DNA from: JASJCL01 sp050291585
GTDB taxonomy: Bacteria > Desulfobacterota > Desulfobacteria > Desulfobacterales > Desulfosarcinaceae
Assembly: GCA_050291585.1 (NCBI GenBank)
Contig: JBNKKA010000069.1
Span: forward strand, 1-20,754
Direction: 5' to 3'
Length of the DNA stretch: 20,754 nt
The number at the start of each line of letters is the position of its first letter. Position 1 is the stretch's first letter. Under the pieces are notes generated by a model. That model ran no database searches. It saw only the letters and a program-made list of their open reading frames with translations, and was not told the DNA's origin. Position numbers and translations under genes: made by a program. This document shows positions 1 through 8,172 of the stretch, piece after piece.

Positions 1-2596
1 CCGCATACGTCCGGCTGGTGCGATGGAAAGCAAAAGGCGAGTAGCTGGCACCCCACTTTTCACGAATTTCCACCCGCAGGCGTTCGGTGAAAAGATCGGC
101 CAGGGCGTTGAGTCTCCGGGTGCGCTCGATATCCCACATATCGGTGGTGGCGAAGGAGACGACCACCATGCTCTTGTCAATCTGGGTCTTAACGCTCAGG
201 TCCAGCCGTTCACCGCTGGGAAAGCGCGGCTCCGGGCGCGCCACGGGCGCAGGGGCGTCACCTCGTGCGGGCAAACTGCCCAGATATCGGGCGGCCAGAG
301 CAATGGCTGCTTCGACATCAAAATCCCCCGCAAGGGAAAGCTCGAGGGGACCGTGCGCCAGGGCGGCCAAGGTCCAGGCCTTGACGCGATCGAGACTCAA
401 GGCTTCCAGATCCGTGGGACTCGGGGGCCAACCGAAGCGGGTGTCGCCACCAGCCAGAAAGCGCATTCCGTCCAGTCCCAGAGCGCTGTTGATTGAAGTA
501 AGATAGTGTTGATATTCCTGCCTTAAGCGCTCCAAGGCGAGTTGGCGCGCATCCGGTCGAAAACCGGGATCGGTGAGATTGGCGCGCAGCAATTGGAAGA
601 GAAGCTCCAACTCAGCAGTGACGCTCGTCCCCCCTATCTTGAATTCGCCTTCGCCAATATCGAAAGCCACACGGGTGCTTTTGCCCGCCAGGGCGGTTTC
701 AAGTTGCGTTCGGTTGAGGGGACCCAGCCCACTTTCGAGCAGAATCTCTTCGGCCAGATATCCCAGCCCCGTCGCATCCACAGGTACATCCCGGCGACCA
801 CGGCCGAAGACAAGCTCGACATTGATTTCGTTGATGGCAAAGCGCGTCGGTTTAAGATTCAAACGTACCCCGTTGGCGAACACCACCTGCTCAATACCGA
901 GGTCGACAATCCTTTCCCGGGACTGGATCTTCCCGCTGATAGCAGGGGCCGGCTGGTAGGGAAAACTCAGCGCTACCGAGCTATTGGGGGGGGACACTGC
1001 CGTATTCAGGCTGGCGAGATAGCGCGTTTTGATCATCTCCAGGGGCGTCTGATTCTGATCCTGCAGGTCGACATTGCCGGTCACCATGAGCAGACGATGA
1101 TCCGTATCCCAGAGGGCCGAGAACACCTTGTGCAGTTGGGCCGCATTGGCGGCTTTGACCACCGGTGCGTAGAGATCATACTCCTGACGAGGATTTTGCA
1201 TGACCCGATCCATACCCAAGTGACGGATGAGACGCCTGGCCAGATCTTTACTTTCATGGTTGTCAGCGGTTTTAAGACTCTCCTCCAGACCGGACAGCAG
1301 GTCCTTACGCACCCGCTCGACCTCTGGGTCGGTGAAGCCGTACAGCAGCGCCTGGCGCAGAATCTGCTCAATTGCCGCAAGCGCTTCACCCCAACGTTCG
1401 GGAGGTGTTTCCGCAGTGATGGTGGCGTATTCGATCTCCCGCTGAAAGCGCCCCGCGCCAAGGCCGGCGTCGGTGAAGGGGCGGTCAGCCGCGCGTTGCC
1501 GGGCATCCAGGCGATTCTGCACGATGCTGATAGCCATGTAGCGCAACATCTCCTCCTGCTGCAGGGCAACGGAATCGGGGACATGGGTCCGGGACTGTAG
1601 CACTTCAATGGAGACAGAGGTCGCCCCTTCTTCCGGCTCATAGTGATAAAATGGCTTCACACCTTTATGCCGAATGGTCCCCAACTCCGGTTCCGGTCGT
1701 GCCGGTGCACGGGCGCTCATGCTGCCCAGATCCGCCTCGATCCATTCGCGAGTCGTTCCTGGGTCCAGATCTCCGACCACAACCAGAACCATTTTCTCGG
1801 GCCGATACCAGGCATCGTAGAACCCCTTGAGCGACTCATGGTTGGCGGCGGCAACCACTTCCGGCTGACCGATGGGCAGTCGCCTGGTGATGCGCAAATC
1901 GGGGTATTCAAAATTCAGAGAGGCTACGTAGGTGCGGTAACCGGCTGAATCTCGACTGCGCCGTTCGGCCTGAATGACGCCGCGTTCCTTGTCTATCTCT
2001 TCGGGCAGCAGCAAAGCACCCTCGGCATAGTCGCGCATCACCTTGAGCCCTTCCCGGAAAGAGGCCTCATCTCCGCGGGGCAGCAAAATATCAAAAACCG
2101 TCTCGCTAAAGCTCGTATGGGCATTGGCATCCGGGCCGAAGTTCATGCCGATGCGCTGAAAGTATTTGACCAGTTCACCGGGAGGAAAGTGGGTGGAACC
2201 GTCGAAAGCCATATGCTCCAAAAAGTGAGCCAATCCCTGTTCGTCGTCCGTTTCATGTAGAGAGCCGGCCTGGATTAAGAGGTGCATACTGACCCGCTGA
2301 GGCGGCTTTTTGTTGGACAGCAGCACATAGCGCAGCCCATTGGCCAGACGCCCGAACTGCATGGCCGGATCAGGCGCCAGATCGCTGTGTTCATGAGGCC
2401 AGGGGATCGGGTTGATACCGGGGTCGGCGACCATCGGCTGTACCTGCCCGCCCCGGTTAAATGCTGCACACCCCCCTAGTAGTGACAGGAGCGTCAGCAT
2501 GAGGATGGGCCAGGGCAGGAGGAACAGTTTCCCACCGAAGGCGGTAAGGCTTTTGGAGCGTTGTGCACCTGACTTCGATTTTAACATATTCTTCAT
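1..2596 (-). CDS. M16 family zinc peptidase, lipoprotein (C-terminus beyond left edge)
   Basis: This is an uninterrupted reading frame of 865 codons on the minus strand that leaves the window before its stop. It is a pitrilysin/insulinase-like zinc metallopeptidase, probably degrading peptides in the periplasm or at a membrane face. The inverted zinc motif HFLEH is at residues 124-128, followed about 75 residues later by an acidic stretch (EEIDKERG...QAE) matching the distal zinc-ligand region. A second M16-like half from about residue 540 lacks the motif, as is usual for two-domain family members. The N-terminus has a basic stretch, a hydrophobic segment and a lipobox ending LLGGC, with Cys43 as the likely lipidated residue. 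The start is ATG 2596; ATG 2587, in the same frame, is an equally possible start, and neither has a strong ribosome site. A run of eight C in the coding strand (986-993) lies inside the gene without breaking the frame. The exact subfamily is not resolved. Confidence 0.93.
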   Translation of the reverse strand, partial: MKNMLKSKSGAQRSKSLTAFGGKLFLLPWPILMLTLLSLLGGCAAFNRGGQVQPMVADPGINPIPWPHEHSDLAPDPAMQFGRLANGLRYVLLSNKKPPQRVSMHLLIQAGSLHETDDEQGLAHFLEHMAFDGSTHFPPGELVKYFQRIGMNFGPDANAHTSFSETVFDILLPRGDEASFREGLKVMRDYAEGALLLPEEIDKERGVIQAERRSRDSAGYRTYVASLNFEYPDLRITRRLPIGQPEVVAAANHESLKGFYDAWYRPEKMVLVVVGDLDPGTTREWIEADLGSMSARAPARPEPELGTIRHKGVKPFYHYEPEEGATSVSIEVLQSRTHVPDSVALQQEEMLRYMAISIVQNRLDARQRAADRPFTDAGLGAGRFQREIEYATITAETPPERWGEALAAIEQILRQALLYGFTDPEVERVRKDLLSGLEESLKTADNHESKDLARRLIRHLGMDRVMQNPRQEYDLYAPVVKAANAAQLHKVFSALWDTDHRLLMVTGNVDLQDQNQTPLEMIKTRYLASLNTAVSPPNSSVALSFPYQPAPAISGKIQSRERIVDLGIEQVVFANGVRLNLKPTRFAINEINVELVFGRGRRDVPVDATGLGYLAEEILLESGLGPLNRTQLETALAGKSTRVAFDIGEGEFKIGGTSVTAELELLFQLLRANLTDPGFRPDARQLALERLRQEYQHYLTSINSALGLDGMRFLAGGDTRFGWPPSPTDLEALSLDRVKAWTLAALAHGPLELSLAGDFDVEAAIALAARYLGSLPARGDAPAPVARPEPRFPSGERLDLSVKTQIDKSMVVVSFATTDMWDIERTRRLNALADLFTERLRVEIREKWGASYSPFAFHRTSRTYA

Positions 2597-2608
2597 CCAT
2601 CGCGGTTA

Positions 2609-2631
2609 AACCTAAGTTGAGCGCTTAGGTT
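2609..2631. promoter_or_regulatory. 8-bp inverted repeat just upstream of the M16 gene
   Basis: AACCTAAG at 2609-2616 pairs with CTTAGGTT at 2624-2631 around a 7-base loop. It ends 13 bases before ATG 2596, so it would lie in the 5' leader or at an operator of the peptidase gene. It has no T-run, so it is not a normal terminator. The function is inferred from position only. Confidence 0.4.
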
Positions 2632-2643
2632 GTAGCAATTTGA

Positions 2644-2669
2644 ACCATCTACCCCACAGGGCAGATGGT
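2644..2669. other. Hairpin in the M16 upstream region
   Basis: ACCATCT (2644-2650) pairs with AGATGGT (2663-2669), and CCC (2652-2654) can pair with GGG (2659-2661) inside it. The stem is strong but has no T-run on either strand. Its role is unknown. Together with the repeat at 2609-2631 it makes the whole upstream region of the peptidase gene structured. Confidence 0.45.
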
Positions 2670-2748
2670 CTTATGATTCCGAGTGATCAAGATAAGGCGG
2701 CTTACCTTGGGATGCAATGGGGTATCGTGATTCCTTTGTCCGCAAATT

Positions 2749-2899
2749 GAAAACGCAAAGCTCCGAGAGGAGGCCAATACCGCCATAATAACGCGGTAAA
2801 GTCTCAAAAGTGAAAAGGCATCTGCCGGCGGGAGAGGGCTGCAAGAAGGGAGAACGCAAAAACCCTCCTGGAACGAAGAACGAACCGGGAGGGTTTTTT
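2749..2899 (+). ncRNA. Candidate structured RNA ending in an intrinsic terminator
   Basis: Read on the plus strand, AACGCAAAGC (2751-2760) is followed by hairpin CTCC-GAGA-GGAG (2761-2772) with a GNRA-type loop. Next come hairpin TACCGC...GCGGTA (2778-2798) and an intrinsic terminator (2861-2899). No gene follows on this strand, so the RNA would be free-standing. Several GGA motifs lie in the single-stranded or loop parts, as in CsrA-binding RNAs. The ACGCAAAGC core resembles part of the c-di-GMP-I (GEMM) riboswitch, but its partner element GGGCAAACC is missing. No long ORF with a credible start fits this stretch. It could equally be a chance cluster of hairpins in the 3' region of the histone-like gene. 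Confidence 0.3.
2858..2899. terminator. Bidirectional intrinsic terminator
   Basis: AACCCTCC (2861-2868) pairs with GGAGGGTT (2888-2895). Plus-strand transcripts end in six T (2894-2899). Minus-strand transcripts end in five T (complement of 2858-2862). On the minus strand it would end the histone-like transcript. On the plus strand it would end the candidate RNA at 2749-2899. Confidence 0.75.
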
Positions 2900-3001
2900 G
2901 CGGGTAAGCGTCACGAGTGATCTCCGGGTACCGACCAGGGGCAGCACGCGCCTTACTATAGAGGCACGGCTCCGGAGAGGGCGCACGATCCCGGATCTGA
3001 C

Positions 3002-3454
3002 TTAGGCTTTGATGTAAACACCGCGAGACTTGGCTTTGATTTTACCTTTTTTGGAGAGCTTGTAAAGCGCATTGCTCAACTGACGGGATTCCAACTCAGT
3101 CTTGGTTTTCAGGGCGGCAATGCTGGCACCGTTGCGGCTTCTTTTGATAACTTCCAACACGCGGTCGAGGACGGTATCGCCTGCAGGCGCTTTCTTGGCC
3201 GGAGCTTTTTTGGCGGGCGCTTTCTTTCTGGGTGCGGCTTTCTTGGCAGCGGCTTTTTTAGGAGCAGCCTTTTTGGCTGCCGCTTTCTTCGGGGCTGCCT
3301 TTTTGGCGGTGGTCTTCTTGGCGGCGGCCTTCTTGGTCGGGGCCTTCTTGGCAGTTTTCAAATTCTCTAGCTGGGCAGTGATCTTGTCTATCCTCTGGGC
3401 TAAACTAACAAGCGTCTTTCCGATGGCTTTCAACTGGGTGTCTAATTTCTTCAT
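3002..3454 (-). CDS. Histone H1-like Lys/Ala-rich DNA-binding protein with a C-terminal winged-helix-like domain
   Basis: This 150-residue basic protein has three parts: an amphipathic, coiled-coil-like N-terminus (residues 1-33), a Lys/Ala/Pro-rich tail of repeated AAKK/APKK units (34-91), and a compact C-terminal segment (92-150) that looks like a small winged helix (VLDRVLEVIKRSRNGASIAAL... RGVYIKA). The tail resembles eukaryotic H1 and bacterial H1-like nucleoproteins. It probably coats or bridges DNA, with the C-terminal domain adding a specific contact. The frame is open further upstream to 3568, but ATG 3454 is preceded by GGAGGG at the right distance, and the extension has no similarity pattern, so 3454 is chosen. 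It is a single-gene unit, with the bidirectional terminator at 2858-2899 downstream. Its DNA target is unknown. Confidence 0.88.
   Translation of the reverse strand: MKKLDTQLKAIGKTLVSLAQRIDKITAQLENLKTAKKAPTKKAAAKKTTAKKAAPKKAAAKKAAPKKAAAKKAAPRKKAPAKKAPAKKAPAGDTVLDRVLEVIKRSRNGASIAALKTKTELESRQLSNALYKLSKKGKIKAKSRGVYIKA
3182..3355 (-). repeat. Degenerate codon repeat encoding the AAKK/APKK tail
   Basis: Residues 34-91 of the histone-like protein are built from short tandem units of Ala, Lys and Pro codons. The DNA is therefore an imperfect repeat of 9-18 base units, the sort that can change copy number by slippage or recombination while staying in frame. Confidence 0.7.
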
Positions 3455-3511
3455 AAGTTTTCCCTCCACTAAGGTTTTTGATTTTACTAAAAATTCTGCG
3501 CTCTTATTAGA

Positions 3512-3540
3512 GCAGTAATACATCACCTGATTCTTGTCAA
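3512..3540 (-). promoter_or_regulatory. Possible promoter of the histone-like gene
   Basis: A perfect -35 TTGACA (complement of 3535-3540) lies about 80 bases upstream of ATG 3454. At 17-base spacing the -10 would be TACTGC, a poor match; TATTAC slightly closer is better in sequence but has too short a spacer. Only the -35 is convincing. Confidence 0.3.
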
Positions 3541-3934
3541 CTACAAATGAATAGAAAAAAGCGTCCAACTTGACATCCGCGAGGCGCTATGAAACAAGGT
3601 TTTATGAGGATTTCGCACTGATCTCTGCACCCATACAGGAGAAATCTTCAGCGTGTGTCCCTTGTTCATTCATGGTTTCTGCATTGCGCAACACGCGCCT
3701 GAATTTCTACGAGTATCGGCCGTGAGGAGAAATCTCTTTAGTTTTTTTTAAACTTTTTGAGGTAGTTAGATGAAAAAAGTGTGCCGCTACCGCCAAACGA
3801 ATCGGCGTCTTCGGATGCAATACAAGAAGGCTCAGTCCAAAACAGCACAGCTCTGCATGGCGAATCCGCTGGGCATTTACATGGGGTGGGGAAAAATAAA
3901 TCCCAGAATTTCCTTGATTCGGAGAAAACAATAG
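3541..3934. other. Intergenic region between divergent histone-like and helicase genes
   Basis: About 390 bases without a supported gene. It is AT-richer than its flanks, notably around 3735-3780 (runs of T and A). It must hold the helicase promoter, but no clear -35/-10 pair could be picked. The helicase ribosome site GGAG lies at about 3920. Short ORFs here are unconvincing. Confidence 0.6.
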
Positions 3935-5878
3935 ATGGCTCAAAAGTATCAGATCGACTACGTCAATTGCCTCAACCCCGCGCAGCATGAGGCGGTTATG
4001 TTCACCGATGGGCCGCTGCTGGTGATTGCCGGCGCCGGTAGCGGCAAAACGCGCACCCTCACCTACCGCGTGGCGCGCCTCGTGGAAGACGGAATTCACC
4101 CCACCGCCATCCTGCTGCTCTCCTTCACCCGCAAGGCGTCCCAGGAGATGTTGCGAAGAGCATCTACGCTTCTCGATCAGCGCTGCGAGCAGGTCAGCGG
4201 CGGCACCTTCCACTCCTTCGCCCACCTGATCCTGCGGCGCTATGGCCACCTCATGGGCTTCGAGCAGGGCTTCTCCATCATCGATCGGGCCGATGCCGAG
4301 ACCCTGGTGGGTATGCTCCGCAAGGAGGTATCCGCCGGACTGAAGGCAGGGACTCTCCCGCGTAAGGGCACCATACTGAACATCATCAGCCGCAGCGTGA
4401 ATAAAGCCATTGCCTTTGACGAAGTGATCTACGAAGACTACCCCCACCTCATCCAGCACATGGAGGCGCTACGCCAGATCAAAGATCAATATGCCCTGCG
4501 CAAGCGCGAGATGAGCTTCTGCGACTACGACGACCTGCTTGTCTACCTGCAGCAGTTGCTGCTGACCCATAAAGATGTGTGCCGTCGCTTGGCCTCCCGC
4601 TATGAATATATAATGGTGGACGAGTATCAGGACACCAACCCCATTCAGGCTGACATCGTCGCCCTTTTGGGGAGCGAGCACCGCAACGTCATGGTAGTGG
4701 GCGATGACTCCCAGAGCATCTACAGCTTCCGCGGGGCCGACTTTCAGAATATCATGCGCTTTCCGGAAACCTTTGAGGGTACCCGGGTCATCAAACTCGA
4801 GGAGAACTACCGCAGCATTCAGCCGATTCTCGACCTGACCAACCGCATGATCGACCAGGCGGCGGAGAAATATACCAAGCGCTTGTTCACCCAGAGAGAG
4901 GGTGGGGCCACACCCATGCTGGTGGCCGCCGAAGATGAGAATGTGCAGTCGCGTTTCGTGGCGGAGAAAATCTTGGAGTTGCAGGCGCAGGGGGTTGCCC
5001 TAAACGAGATGGCCGTGCTCTTCCGGGCCAGTTTTCACGCCTTCGATCTGGAGATCGAGCTGGGCCGCGAAGCCCTACCCTTCGTCAAGGTCGGCGGGTT
5101 CAAATTCATGGAGGCGGCCCACATCAAAGACGTCCTCGCCCACCTCAAGGTAATTGAGGCGCCCCATGACCGCCTGAGTTGGTATCGCATCCTGCTCCTG
5201 ATGGAGAAGGTCGGCCCCAAAACGGCCGAGCGCATCTATGCAGCCATCATGGCGGCCCAGGCCGGTGCCACCGGCATCCTCTCCATGCAGTACAAGGGTA
5301 AGCGCCCACCGGGCTTAGACGCCCTCCAGGCGCTCTACGGAGGGATTGACACCCACCCGGACACAGTCAGCAACCTGGGGCAGAAGGTGGTCGACTACTA
5401 CCTGCCCATCCTGCGTGAACGCTTCGACGATTACCCCAAGCGGGAGAAAGATCTGGACCATCTCCTGGGCATCATGGAGCGCTACACCGATCTGGAAAGT
5501 TTCCTATCCGACATGGCCCTGGAGCCGCCCAACACCACCATGGACAACACCATGGCCCCAGAAGAAACCGATGGATCCAGCGACCGCCTGACCCTCTCCA
5601 CAGTCCACTCGGCCAAGGGACTCGAGTGGGACACGGTCTTCATCCTCTGGAGCCTGGATGGCCGCTTCCCCTCCATCCACGCCCTCAATAAGGAGAGCGA
5701 ACTCGAAGAGGAGCTGCGTCTCATGTACGTGGCCGCCACCCGTGCCCGCGAGCGGCTCTATTTCATCTACCCCCAACAGGTCTTCGATCGCAGCTCAGGC
5801 ATGCTCCTCAGCCGTCCATCGCGCTTCATCGAGCCCTTTTGCGATACGCACCTGGAGCAGCGCCACATCTCTTGGTAA
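3935..5878 (+). CDS. UvrD/Rep-family superfamily 1A DNA helicase
   Basis: A 647-residue ATP-driven 3'-5' DNA helicase of the UvrD/PcrA/Rep class, acting in repair or replication restart. Motifs in order: Q-motif LNPAQHEAV (13-21), Walker A AGAGSGKT (32-39), VDEYQDTN Walker B (228-235), GDDSQSIYSFRGA (motif III, about 255-267), ENYRS (motif IV), TVHSAKGLEWD (motif V, from about 556) and the arginine-finger motif VI YVAATRARERLYF. All catalytic residues seem present. It is some 70 residues shorter than typical UvrD and ends soon after motif VI, so the C-terminal partner-binding tail is missing. It carries no nuclease domain. ATG 3935 follows GGAG at 10 bases. It appears to be a single gene; I do not assign it to uvrD, pcrA or rep. 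Confidence 0.95.
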   Translation: MAQKYQIDYVNCLNPAQHEAVMFTDGPLLVIAGAGSGKTRTLTYRVARLVEDGIHPTAILLLSFTRKASQEMLRRASTLLDQRCEQVSGGTFHSFAHLILRRYGHLMGFEQGFSIIDRADAETLVGMLRKEVSAGLKAGTLPRKGTILNIISRSVNKAIAFDEVIYEDYPHLIQHMEALRQIKDQYALRKREMSFCDYDDLLVYLQQLLLTHKDVCRRLASRYEYIMVDEYQDTNPIQADIVALLGSEHRNVMVVGDDSQSIYSFRGADFQNIMRFPETFEGTRVIKLEENYRSIQPILDLTNRMIDQAAEKYTKRLFTQREGGATPMLVAAEDENVQSRFVAEKILELQAQGVALNEMAVLFRASFHAFDLEIELGREALPFVKVGGFKFMEAAHIKDVLAHLKVIEAPHDRLSWYRILLLMEKVGPKTAERIYAAIMAAQAGATGILSMQYKGKRPPGLDALQALYGGIDTHPDTVSNLGQKVVDYYLPILRERFDDYPKREKDLDHLLGIMERYTDLESFLSDMALEPPNTTMDNTMAPEETDGSSDRLTLSTVHSAKGLEWDTVFILWSLDGRFPSIHALNKESELEEELRLMYVAATRARERLYFIYPQQVFDRSSGMLLSRPSRFIEPFCDTHLEQRHISW

Positions 5879-5902
5879 TCGCACCCACTATACCCGCCAC
5901 CA

Positions 5903-5925
5903 CTCCGACCCACCATGGGTCGGAG
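5903..5925. terminator. 9-bp hairpin after the helicase gene (no T-run)
   Basis: CTCCGACCC (5903-5911) pairs perfectly with GGGTCGGAG (5917-5925) around a 5-base loop, 24 bases after the helicase stop. The position suits a transcript end, but no T-run follows, so it may only stabilise the 3' end. Confidence 0.4.
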
Positions 5926-6035
5926 AGAGCCAGGCCCGCCCACGAGCAAGTCGGCCTCCGTCGGAACAATGCCCGGTCTCAGGGTAGATGCTTCACGCCC
6001 ACTCGCTTTTAAATTGCATTCCACCGGTCACCATG

Positions 6036-6073
6036 CTATGGCCGCAAACAAAAAATCTAACCGACGGCCATAG
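6036..6073. promoter_or_regulatory. 9-bp inverted repeat in the PiT leader
   Basis: CTATGGCCG (6036-6044) and CGGCCATAG (6065-6073) form a perfect inverted repeat with a 20-base A-rich loop, 50 bases before ATG 6124. It could be an operator for a dimeric regulator or an RNA hairpin in the leader. It does not match a Pho box that I can recognise. Confidence 0.4.
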
Positions 6074-6123
6074 ATATCCATGACATCATTTGTGCAGCTG
6101 ACCCTACCCCCAAGGCCATCCCA

Positions 6124-7350
6124 ATGACGCTGGAAACCATTATCCTTATCGTGGGCTACGTGTTTGGGTTTTATATGGCGTGGAACATCGGCGCCAATGA
6201 CGTGGCCAACTCCATGGCCTCGGCCGTGGGTGCCAAGGCGATCACCATCCGCCAGGCGGTCTTCATCGCCGGCATCCTCAATATCGTCGGGGCGGTCTTC
6301 ATCGGCTCCCATGTGACCAACACCATCCGCAAGGGGATCGTCTCCACCGAGGTGATGTCCGATCCCCATACGGCCCTCATCGGCGCCCTGGCGGCCCTAC
6401 TGGCGGCCGCCCTGTGGGTCTCTTTCGCCACCTGGAAGTCCCTGCCCGTCTCCACCACCCACAGCATCGTGGGGGCCATGATCGGTTTCGGCATCATGGC
6501 GGGCGGCTTCAGTGTGATCAACTGGGGCAAGCTCGGTGCGGTGGTCATGAGCTGGATCATCTCACCGGTCTTCAGCATGCTGCTGGCCTTTGTCATGTTC
6601 AAGGTCATCATCAGGCTGATCTTCTCTCAGAAGGATGTCTTCGCCGCCGCCCTGCGCCTGTCGGCGGCCTTCATCGCCATCGCCTGCTTTGTGGTGATCC
6701 TTAGTTTTCTGTTCAAGACGCCCCTGGGCAAACGTCTCGCCCTGGGCGGCACCACCGCCCTGGCCCTCGCAGGAACAAGCGCCATCATCTTAGGCCTCAT
6801 CGGTCGGGCGCTGCTGCGGCACTTTCTGCCCCCGTCAGCGCGCAAGGGTGCGGAGGGCGTCTTCCGACGGATTCAGATCGGCACCAGCTGTTATGTGGCC
6901 CTGGCACAAGGAGCCAACGACGTGGCCAACGCCATCGGCCCCCTGGCGGTGATCTATCTTCTCGTGAAAACCGGCGATGTCGGCTCGAAAGTGCCCGTGC
7001 CCATCTTCCTGCTCCTCTTCGGCGGCGTCGGCATCGCCTGTGGCATCGCCATGGCCGGCTATCGCGTCATGGACACCATCGGCACGAAGATCACCACCCT
7101 CACCAACACCCGTGGCTTCGCGGTGGACTTTGCCGCGGCCACCACCGTACTGGCCGCCTCCAAAATGGGTCTGCCGGTCTCCACCACCCATGCGGCGGTG
7201 GGCGGCGTCTTGGGTGTCGGCATGGCCCGCGGGATCGAGGCCGTCAATTTCACAGTGGTGATTCAGATCATGATCTATTGGGTGCTGACCGTCCCGGCGG
7301 CCGCCCTGACCAGCATGGTGATCTTCAAACTGCTGGAACTGATCTTTTAG
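6124..7350 (+). CDS. pit: PiT-family inorganic phosphate transporter
   Basis: A 408-residue polytopic inner-membrane protein that imports phosphate, usually as a metal-phosphate complex with protons or sodium. It shows the family's internal duplication: the signature GANDVANS at residues 23-30 recurs as GANDVANAIGP at 263-273, each half followed by a VSTTH motif (LPVSTTHSIVG and LPVSTTHAAVG). Many hydrophobic segments run the length, with a polar middle loop near residues 230-250. Length is normal for the family. The start at ATG 6124 lacks a strong ribosome site but gives the expected N-terminus. The next gene follows after 8 bases and is a typical partner, so the two form an operon ending at the terminator 8064-8104. 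Sulfate or other anion transport is less likely. Confidence 0.94.
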   Translation: MTLETIILIVGYVFGFYMAWNIGANDVANSMASAVGAKAITIRQAVFIAGILNIVGAVFIGSHVTNTIRKGIVSTEVMSDPHTALIGALAALLAAALWVSFATWKSLPVSTTHSIVGAMIGFGIMAGGFSVINWGKLGAVVMSWIISPVFSMLLAFVMFKVIIRLIFSQKDVFAAALRLSAAFIAIACFVVILSFLFKTPLGKRLALGGTTALALAGTSAIILGLIGRALLRHFLPPSARKGAEGVFRRIQIGTSCYVALAQGANDVANAIGPLAVIYLLVKTGDVGSKVPVPIFLLLFGGVGIACGIAMAGYRVMDTIGTKITTLTNTRGFAVDFAAATTVLAASKMGLPVSTTHAAVGGVLGVGMARGIEAVNFTVVIQIMIYWVLTVPAAALTSMVIFKLLELIF

Positions 7351-7358
7351 GAGGGAAA

Positions 7359-8027
7359 ATGCGAATTCCATTTCTGAGCATGTTGACCACCTCGCCCTTT
7401 GCGGGGATTCAGGAACATGCCGAAAAAGTCAAAGAATGTTCATGGGCCTTCCAGCAGGCCATGGAGTGCCATTTCTCGCACCGCTGCAAGACCTTTGAGG
7501 AACTGCGCGCCGACGTGATCCGCATGGAGAGCGAGGCGGATGCCATTAAGCGCCGCATCCGCGGCCACCTGCCCAAGGGCACCCTCATGCCCGTGGACAA
7601 GTTCCAGCTTTTCCGTTACCTGAGAGAGCAGGACGCCGTCCTGGATTCGGTTGAGGACGCCCTCGACTGGATCTCCTACCGCTCCGAACCAGGCATCCCC
7701 TCCGAGTTGGAGAAAGACTTCTACCTCCTGGTGGATGCCGTGGTGGCCCCCATCGAAGAGCTCAGCAAAATGGTGGCCGAAGCGCGCCGCTACTTTAGCT
7801 CCTTTTCTGCAAAGCAACGCGTGCGCGTCAAAGACATTATCCGCAGTCTGCGCCGGCAGGAGCACGACGCCGATACCATCGAAGACAGTATCAAGCAGAA
7901 GGTCTTCAACATGTCCACCGACCCCGTCACCGTCTTTCACATGATCCGCCTGGCCGAAACCATCGGTTCCATCGCCGACCACGCCGAAAACGCCGGCGAT
8001 ATGATGCGGGCGATGCTGGCGCGCTAA
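7359..8027 (+). CDS. DUF47 / TIGR00153 PhoU-like phosphate transport accessory protein
   Basis: A 222-residue, charged, mostly helical protein of the DUF47 family, related to PhoU. These proteins are nearly always encoded beside PiT permeases and are thought to regulate or assist them at the cytoplasmic face. The family look is clear: N-terminal MRIPFLSMLTTSPFAGIQEH, then helices with E..AD..KR.IR, LREQDAVLDSVEDALDWIS, and a C-terminal HDAD..ED and IADHAENAGD. The frame extends further upstream inside the permease gene, but ATG 7359 follows TAGGAGGG overlapping the permease stop, which fixes the start and points to coupled translation. There is no membrane segment. A precise biochemical role is not established for the family. 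Confidence 0.92.
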   Translation: MRIPFLSMLTTSPFAGIQEHAEKVKECSWAFQQAMECHFSHRCKTFEELRADVIRMESEADAIKRRIRGHLPKGTLMPVDKFQLFRYLREQDAVLDSVEDALDWISYRSEPGIPSELEKDFYLLVDAVVAPIEELSKMVAEARRYFSSFSAKQRVRVKDIIRSLRRQEHDADTIEDSIKQKVFNMSTDPVTVFHMIRLAETIGSIADHAENAGDMMRAMLAR

Positions 8028-8063
8028 ACACGCCATTTAAGGCTGCAAGGCGATATAAATAGA

Positions 8064-8104
8064 AAAGGCCGGGTACGATTCCCGTAGAATCGTACCCGGC
8101 CTTT
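8064..8104. terminator. Strong bidirectional terminator between convergent operons
   Basis: An 18-bp perfect stem (8064-8081 with 8087-8104) around a 5-base loop, with AAA at one end and TTT at the other. It sits 36 bases after the DUF47 stop and, read on the minus strand, downstream of the zinc-ribbon gene, so it can end both units. Confidence 0.85.
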
Positions 8105-8172
8105 ATAGTCTTACGTGGTTAACCAGCCGCTAAACGCTAACTGAAGCGGCAGCGTATATGGTAAAACGCCGT

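Noticed and set aside
542..1600. 352-residue plus-strand ORF
   Set aside because: Antisense shadow of the M16 peptidase, which has the motif, lipobox and a longer open frame.
2730..2830. c-di-GMP-I (GEMM) riboswitch
   Set aside because: Only the ACGCAAAGC part matches. The GGGCAAACC partner and enclosing stem are missing, and no gene follows on that strand.
3707..4459. 250-residue minus-strand ORF
   Set aside because: Mostly antisense to the helicase N-terminus, with no family pattern.
5767..6024. Minus-strand ORF across the helicase end and intergenic region
   Set aside because: Overlaps the helicase C-terminus, with no ribosome site or domain. The intergenic part 5926-6035 shows nothing I recognise.
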